Positions 14,369-18,228 of a DNA stretch of 18,228 bases are shown in pieces. A model generated the notes under the pieces. The model was not told the DNA's origin. It ran no database searches and saw only the letters and a list, made by a program, of their open reading frames with translations. The DNA is from CBFDCQ01 sp965603355 (GTDB taxonomy: Bacteria > Hydrogenedentota > CAZGCA01 > CBFDCQ01), in assembly GCA_965603355.1 (NCBI GenBank), contig CBFDCQ010000067.1:1-18228 (forward strand), written 5' to 3'. The position numbers were made by a program, and so were the translations under genes. Positions within the stretch are counted from its first letter, which is position 1. Each line of letters starts with the position of its first letter.

Positions 14369-14590
14369 TAACAGACAGTTGATCTAGGCCGGTAGAAATT
14401 GACGCAGATATCCGTGCGGCTGGATAGCAGCCGTCGTGAGACGTTCATGGAGACAACTGTTATGTACCGTGGATATGGATTTGAAAGTGAGACGCGCGCT
14501 GCGGAGCCATGGGCGCGGTTTACTTGTGGCCTGGTGAAGGCAGTTTTACACAGTGTACTATTCTCGGAATCGCCTCTCATATTATTTCCC

Positions 14591-14619
14591 TTAAGTTGGG
14601 TACTCGACTCTGGCGAGAT
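14591..14619 (+). promoter_or_regulatory. Degenerate sigma-D-like promoter of the second flagellin
   Basis: ATTTCCCTTAAGTT (14584-14597) matches 13 of 14 bases of ATTTCCCTAAAGTT (13347-13360), the -35 region of the first flagellin. After a spacer one base longer, GGCGAGAT (14612-14619) stands where GCCGATAT stands in the first copy (6 of 8 match), and GGGAG follows both. It appears to be a duplicated, decayed promoter. The start of the second flagellin transcript would lie about 450 nt upstream of the gene. Confidence 0.45.
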
Positions 14620-15026
14620 GGGAGCGCGTCCGCCGATGGCGGATTCAGTCCGGGAATAAGTAGTCTGGTTTGTTGTGGTCTCTGGGCAGAGACCGAGTGG
14701 GGCAGGAAACAGGTGGTGCGGAAGGAGGTGATAGGTCACATCAACTGAGGCGTGGGGCGACGTCTCGGAAACTCGCTCTCACCTTCCCCGACCTGCAGAA
14801 TTGAGCAGGCAGGTGCGGGGAGGGCACAGGCGCAGCGTGGTGTTCAGGACGACCTGCGCGAAACGGGCTGAAAGGAAAATGGGAACCTTTCCCGCCCACT
14901 AATCGGATTGGCTTACCGGGGTCCTGTCAGATTATATACGACAGGATGCAATGAACGATGGGATCGATGTTCTTGATGGGAGCACGAACTTGATTTGACG
15001 GTTCGGTCCGGGGCCAATTCTGTTTG
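14620..15026 (+). promoter_or_regulatory. Long structured leader or non-coding region before the second flagellin
   Basis: No gene is supported in the 707 bp between the flagellins. The region holds at least five inverted repeats: TCCGCC-GAT-GGCGGA (14629-14643); GGTCTCT-GGGC-AGAGACC (14677-14694); a long GC-rich stem 14782-14796 with 14809-14823; 14865-14875 with 14886-14897; and TCCTGTC/GACAGGA (14922-14946). ACAGGTGGT occurs here (14710-14718) and in the first leader (13492-13500). An exact AAGGAGGTGAT (14722-14732) has no start codon in range. No known RNA family is recognised. Confidence 0.45.
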
Positions 15027-15068
15027 CCGAGGTAGGGATACCGAGGCGTAACAGTGTATCAAGGAGGA
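15027..15068 (+). promoter_or_regulatory. CCGAGG-N8-CCGAGG element and ribosome site of the second flagellin
   Basis: CCGAGG at 15027-15032 and 15041-15046 flank TAGGGATA, followed by the Shine-Dalgarno AAGGAGGA (15061-15068), 7 nt before ATG 15076. Spacing between the two hexamers equals that at 13503-13522, and both centres carry a GGA core. The distance to the ribosome site is 14 nt here and 10 nt in the first copy. Confidence 0.5.
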
Positions 15069-15075
15069 ACAAACG

Positions 15076-15897
15076 ATGGGTTTACGGATAAACACAAACG
15101 TACCGGCGCTGAACGCCACCAGGCAGTTGAACCGGACATCGCTGCGGTTGAACAGATCGTTGGAGAGGTTGTCCAGCGGCTTGCGTATCAACCGCGCGGC
15201 GGATGACGCTGCGGGACTTGCCATCGCCGAGGGATTCCGTTCCCAGGTGCTTGGTTATCGCGTAGCGCAGCGCAACAGCCAGGACGGGATATCGATGGTG
15301 CAGACCGCAGAAGGCGCGTTGAGCGAGACCACCAATATCCTTCAGCGAATAAGGGAACTGGCCGTACAGGCGTCCACCGGTACCTCGTCAGAGGCAAACC
15401 GATTGGCGCTGCAGGATGAGGTAGAGGAGCTCTTGGCGCAGATTGACGATATCGCCACTGATGGCCAGTTCAACGGCATCAGCATCCTGGACGGTTCAAC
15501 TCCGGTGGTGACGATCCAGGCAGGTGCGCAGATAGGTCAGACACTTGCTATCAACCTGCAGGGCGCTGATAGCAACGATCTGAGCATCGACACCGGTTTC
15601 GCCGTTTCAGCTGCAGCGGAGGCCGCCACGGCGATCCAGCAGGTTGACTCTGCTCTGGCAACGGTGTCGAGCATCCGTGCCGGTCTTGGTGCGGCGCAGA
15701 ACAGGCTGGAGTTCACGATAGCTACGTTGGCTATCCAGGAGGAGAACTCCTCCGCGTCCGAGAGCGCGATACGCGACGCGAACATCGCTCTTGAGACGAT
15801 AGAGTTCACGCGGAACCAGATTCTGATTGCAGCCGGTACATCGATTCTGGCTCAGGCTAACGTAATGCCTCAGAACGCTCTGACGTTACTCGGTTAG
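15076..15897 (+). CDS. fliC: Flagellin, second copy
   Basis: 273 residues, gapless alignment with the flagellin at 13547. D0/D1 landmarks are all present: GLRINTNVPALNATRQLNRT, LSSGLRINRAADDAAG, LQRIRELAVQ, VSSIRAGLGAAQNRLEF, SASESAIRDANIALE, and the end QNALTLLG. Differences cluster in the middle (about residues 98-155 and 165-190), the surface-exposed part of D1. The two may be co-assembled or used at different times, since their leaders differ in length. Start ATG at 15076 follows AAGGAGGA. A perfect hairpin follows the gene, then flaG after about 100 bp. Confidence 0.96.
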   Translation: MGLRINTNVPALNATRQLNRTSLRLNRSLERLSSGLRINRAADDAAGLAIAEGFRSQVLGYRVAQRNSQDGISMVQTAEGALSETTNILQRIRELAVQASTGTSSEANRLALQDEVEELLAQIDDIATDGQFNGISILDGSTPVVTIQAGAQIGQTLAINLQGADSNDLSIDTGFAVSAAAEAATAIQQVDSALATVSSIRAGLGAAQNRLEFTIATLAIQEENSSASESAIRDANIALETIEFTRNQILIAAGTSILAQANVMPQNALTLLG

Positions 15898-15913
15898 TCG
15901 GTAGCAACTGTAT

Positions 15914-15945
15914 GGTTGGGCGGCTCAAGCGCGAGCCGCCCAACC
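15914..15945 (+). terminator. Perfect 13-bp hairpin after the second flagellin
   Basis: GGTTGGGCGGCTC (15914-15926) pairs without mismatch with GAGCCGCCCAACC (15933-15945) around AAGCGC, 16 bp after the stop. GCACGTGAAATC follows, with no T tract. It may act as a weak terminator or as a 3' stabiliser that lets flagellin mRNA outlast the flaG part of a longer transcript. Confidence 0.7.
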
Positions 15946-15995
15946 GCACGTGAAATCAATACCTCTCCGGGGAGGCTGCACAGGAGGGCTACGGA

Positions 15996-16382
15996 ATGAG
16001 TATAGGAAGCATATCGGGCAACGAAAGACAGCTTACAATGCCTGGGGTGGAGGAGGCGTTTCCTGCTCGTCAAAAGCCGCCACCCTCGGTTGCACGGGCG
16101 AAATCATCGCCACCTGCGCAAGAAGCAGAGAAGGCGGAAACGCAACAGCTGCCTCCAGATAGAGAAAGCGTGCAAGAGCTATCACGGATGCTGAACGAGG
16201 TTATTGAGTCCCTGAACTGGAATATCAGAATCAGAATCGACGATGATACCGACAGAATCGTGACGCAGATTATTGACCCGGGAAATAACGAGATAATAAA
16301 GCAGATACCGCCGCAGGAACTCCTGGAGATCATGTCGCGGTTGAGGAACATCGTGGGGCTTCTTCTGGATATCGAGATCTGA
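15996..16382 (+). CDS. flaG: FlaG family flagellar protein
   Basis: 128 residues. The N-terminal 60 are low-complexity and rich in Pro, Ala, Gln and Glu. The C-terminal half is the FlaG domain: LNWNIRIRIDDDTDRIVTQI, then DPGNNEIIKQIPPQELLEIM, ending IVGLLLDIEI. FlaG proteins are linked to filament length control in several bacteria, and the gene usually sits between flagellin and fliD, as here. The start ATG at 15996 has AGGAGGG 7 nt upstream. It probably depends on read-through from the flagellin promoter, as no clear promoter lies between. Confidence 0.9.
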   Translation: MSIGSISGNERQLTMPGVEEAFPARQKPPPSVARAKSSPPAQEAEKAETQQLPPDRESVQELSRMLNEVIESLNWNIRIRIDDDTDRIVTQIIDPGNNEIIKQIPPQELLEIMSRLRNIVGLLLDIEI

Positions 16383-16409
16383 AGTCATCCGGGCAGTGGT
16401 CGGCAACCG

Positions 16410-16447
16410 TCCCCGCGCTTTCATCTGAACTTGCGGGGATTTGCTGT
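16410..16447 (+). terminator. Terminator-like hairpin after flaG
   Basis: TCCCCGC (16410-16416) pairs with GCGGGGA (16433-16439). An inner TTC/GAA pairing shortens the loop, and the hairpin is followed by TTTGCTGTCTCTT, which is T-rich but interrupted. It lies 27 bp after the flaG stop and just before the fliD promoter, a fitting place for termination. Confidence 0.6.
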
Positions 16448-16456
16448 CTCTTCGAC

Positions 16457-16483
16457 TAAAGTTATGCCGTAAACTGACGATAG
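16457..16483 (+). promoter_or_regulatory. Sigma-D/FliA-type promoter of fliD
   Basis: TAAAGTTA (16457-16464) and GACGATAG (16476-16483) resemble the flagellar sigma consensus. TAAA to the -10 element is 15 bp. The -35 part is the same TAAAGTT as before the first flagellin; the -10 departs from GCCGATAT at two bases. The fliD leader would be about 100 nt. Confidence 0.72.
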
Positions 16484-16513
16484 ATATAGTATGGAAGGTG
16501 GGGTTTTCCCTAA

Positions 16514-16591
16514 ATGATGACAGGTTCAGTATGGGAGAGATGCCAAGAAAAGGGCGATTATCTCAACCTACCGTTTAAGGGGCAGTTATAA
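16514..16591 (+). CDS. Possible 25-residue leader ORF abutting fliD
   Basis: ATG 16514 (or ATG 16517) opens a 25-codon frame that ends at TAA 16589-16591, directly against the fliD GTG at 16592. GGTGGGG lies about 11 nt upstream. The peptide has one Cys, one Trp and no membrane segment; I recognise no family. The abutting arrangement could couple translation to fliD, or be chance. Confidence 0.22.
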   Translation: MMTGSVWERCQEKGDYLNLPFKGQL

Positions 16592-18228
16592 GTGGCGGGT
16601 CAGATATATTTTAGCGGGTTGGCTTCCGGCCTCGATGTTGACACTATCATAACGCAGCTCCTGGCGCTCGAACGCGTCCCGATCACCCGGCTGCGAAACC
16701 GGATTCAGACGCTTGAAGACCAGCGCGAAGGGGTTCAATCGGTACGCAGAGACCTGCTCACGCTGTTCCATCGCGCCCAGGACTTCACGCTCGACATGGT
16801 GTTTGACCAGGTTGCGGCGGCGTCCAGCGATGAATCCGTGCTGACGACGGAGCTCGCGGGTGGAAACGCAGTGCGGGGCTCTTTCGATATACAGGTCACC
16901 ACGCTTGCGAGCGCGACGGTCGGCACGAGCAGCAACTATCTGGGCCAGGTGGTAGACCCGAACGTTGCCTTGGACTCGGCCGGGTTGAGCCTCGCGCCTA
17001 CAAGCGGGACGTTCACCGTAAACGGTACCGAAATAACGATAGATGTCACCACTGATACGCTCAACGACGTCCTGACCGACATTAGCAACAATACAAACGT
17101 CACGGCCACGTTCAGCGCCACCACAAACAAGATAACTCTCACCAACGACGACCCGGGCGATACGGACATAATCAATTTAGGCGCCACCTCGGACACAAGC
17201 AACTTCCTGGACAGCGGAAGGCTTACGGCCGCGACGCAGACCGGCACGCCGACGACGCTCGAGAGCACCGTTGATATCGCGGTCGTCAACCCGGCGGATA
17301 CGCTGGACAATATATTCGGCGCCGGGACGGTGACTGCGGGAACGTTTCAGATAAATGGAACTACAATAACCGTAGCCGACCCGAGCACTGAAACGCTCGA
17401 CGACGTGCTGAGCGCCATCAACAGCTCGGATGCGGGTGTTACCGCGTCGTTCGACGGGAGCACCGATACGATCCGGGTGGTCTCAGACACGCTGGGCAGC
17501 AGGACGATAGATTTCACGGACGGTACAAGCGGTTTTCTTGCGGCCGCGTACCTGGATACCGCCGACCAAACAGCCGGCACGGACGCCCAGTTAACCGTTG
17601 ACGGGGCGAGCATGACCAGAAACACTAATACGATCACCGACGCGATAGGTGGCGTGAGTTTCACACTTCTTGCGACCGGCAGCTCGACGGTCACGGTCAA
17701 TAACGATTATGAGGGGATGATCGAGGACATCACGGAGTTCGTTGACGCCTATAACACTGGCATCCAGACGATGCACGACCTGCTCGGCGAGGATGGGGGC
17801 CTCGAGAATGACGGTTCGATTCGCCTGGTCGAGAATTACCTGCGCAACACGATCTTCGGACGTCCTACCGGTGTCACCGGCGACTACGAAAGTCTGTTGG
17901 GCATAGGAATCTCCACCGGCGACACTTTCGAGAGCGACGTGCTCACTATGCTTGAGGTGGATGAGGGTGCGTTGCGTGAGGCGTTGGAGACTGACCGCGA
18001 TGACGTCGCCAGCATCTTCACCAACGCTGCTGAAGACGGCATAGGGGACCTCTTCGAGAATTACCTGCAGGACCTGACTTCGACAACGGGGTTTCTGCAG
18101 TCGCGCAGCCGAGCCAGCGGCACTATCGACGGCCAGATTGATGTACTGAACGACCGGATAGATGCGATTGAACGGCGGCTCGGGTGGAAGGAGGAGAGGC
18201 TCAGGCGTCAGTTCACACAGATGGAGAT
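16592..18228 (+). CDS. fliD: Flagellar hook-associated protein 2 (filament cap FliD), 3' end missing
   Basis: 545 codons are present and open to the window end. FliD forms the cap under which flagellin subunits fold into the growing filament. The N-terminus is typical: IYFSGLASGLDVDTIITQLL (residues 5-24) and ALERVPITRLRNRIQTLEDQ. The middle has two hook-IN-type repeats, each GTFxxNGTxIT followed by TLxDVL, at about residues 140-165 and 251-277. The C-terminal domain includes FVDAYNTGIQTMHDLL, VDEGALREALETDRDDVASIF and a coiled coil from GQIDVLNDRIDAIERRL. EERLRRQFTQME is close to the usual end, so a few dozen residues are probably missing. Start GTG 16592 follows AAGGGG. A sigma-D-like promoter lies at 16457. 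Confidence 0.95.
   Translation, partial: MAGQIYFSGLASGLDVDTIITQLLALERVPITRLRNRIQTLEDQREGVQSVRRDLLTLFHRAQDFTLDMVFDQVAAASSDESVLTTELAGGNAVRGSFDIQVTTLASATVGTSSNYLGQVVDPNVALDSAGLSLAPTSGTFTVNGTEITIDVTTDTLNDVLTDISNNTNVTATFSATTNKITLTNDDPGDTDIINLGATSDTSNFLDSGRLTAATQTGTPTTLESTVDIAVVNPADTLDNIFGAGTVTAGTFQINGTTITVADPSTETLDDVLSAINSSDAGVTASFDGSTDTIRVVSDTLGSRTIDFTDGTSGFLAAAYLDTADQTAGTDAQLTVDGASMTRNTNTITDAIGGVSFTLLATGSSTVTVNNDYEGMIEDITEFVDAYNTGIQTMHDLLGEDGGLENDGSIRLVENYLRNTIFGRPTGVTGDYESLLGIGISTGDTFESDVLTMLEVDEGALREALETDRDDVASIFTNAAEDGIGDLFENYLQDLTSTTGFLQSRSRASGTIDGQIDVLNDRIDAIERRLGWKEERLRRQFTQME

Noticed and set aside
14399..14748. Two overlapping frames of 79-86 codons between the flagellins
   Set aside because: They cross the putative promoter and hairpins, lack good ribosome sites, show codon use unlike the neighbours and match no family I recognise.
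14620..15026. c-di-GMP riboswitch, tmRNA, RNase P RNA or SRP RNA between the flagellins
   Set aside because: I looked for their conserved core strings and found none; only unassigned hairpins remain.
16936..17700. Hydrophobic reverse-strand frames opposite fliD
   Set aside because: Val/Ser-rich antisense translation of the Thr/Asp-rich repeats of FliD; no ribosome sites and no conserved motifs.

Overview
The window is about 18.2 kb of bacterial chromosome with densely packed genes, every one on the plus strand. The product set points to a motile, flagellated anaerobe. Two CooC-type nickel-insertion ATPases, FdhD and molybdopterin synthesis genes suggest nickel CO dehydrogenase/acetyl-CoA synthase and Mo/W formate dehydrogenase, as in Wood-Ljungdahl metabolism. 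I cannot assign a phylum. GTG and TTG starts, strong Shine-Dalgarno sites and sigma-D (FliA) type flagellar promoters are visible. I see no transposase, integrase, phage gene or CRISPR array.

Region 1 (1-2400) is the translation/transcription cluster: the 3' end of tuf, rpmG, tRNA-Trp, secE, nusG, rplK and rplA. It stops at a terminator-like hairpin after rplA. The usual next genes rplJ, rplL and rpoB are absent.

Region 2 (2464-4938) is metK-ahcY, which makes S-adenosylmethionine and recycles S-adenosylhomocysteine. About 500 bp without a credible gene follow, holding several palindromic repeats and a consensus sigma-70 promoter.

Region 3 (5324-9721) looks like one operon behind that promoter: cooC, a second cooC, fdhD, moaC, mogA and a homocysteine S-methyltransferase family protein. 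Most of these genes prepare metal or cofactor sites for CODH/ACS and formate dehydrogenase. The enzymes themselves are not in the window.

Region 4 (9765-13257) has two similar GT2 glycosyltransferases with TPR tails and a GNAT-like acetyltransferase between them. They lie directly upstream of two flagellin genes, which suggests a flagellin or surface glycosylation cassette.

Region 5 (13258-18228) is a late flagellar cluster: fliC, a second fliC, flaG and fliD (cut by the window end). Sigma-D-like promoters precede the first fliC and fliD, and a degenerate copy precedes the second fliC. Both flagellin mRNAs would carry structured 5' leaders ending in a shared CCGAGG-N8-CCGAGG element before the ribosome binding site. 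These leaders are the least explained part of the window.
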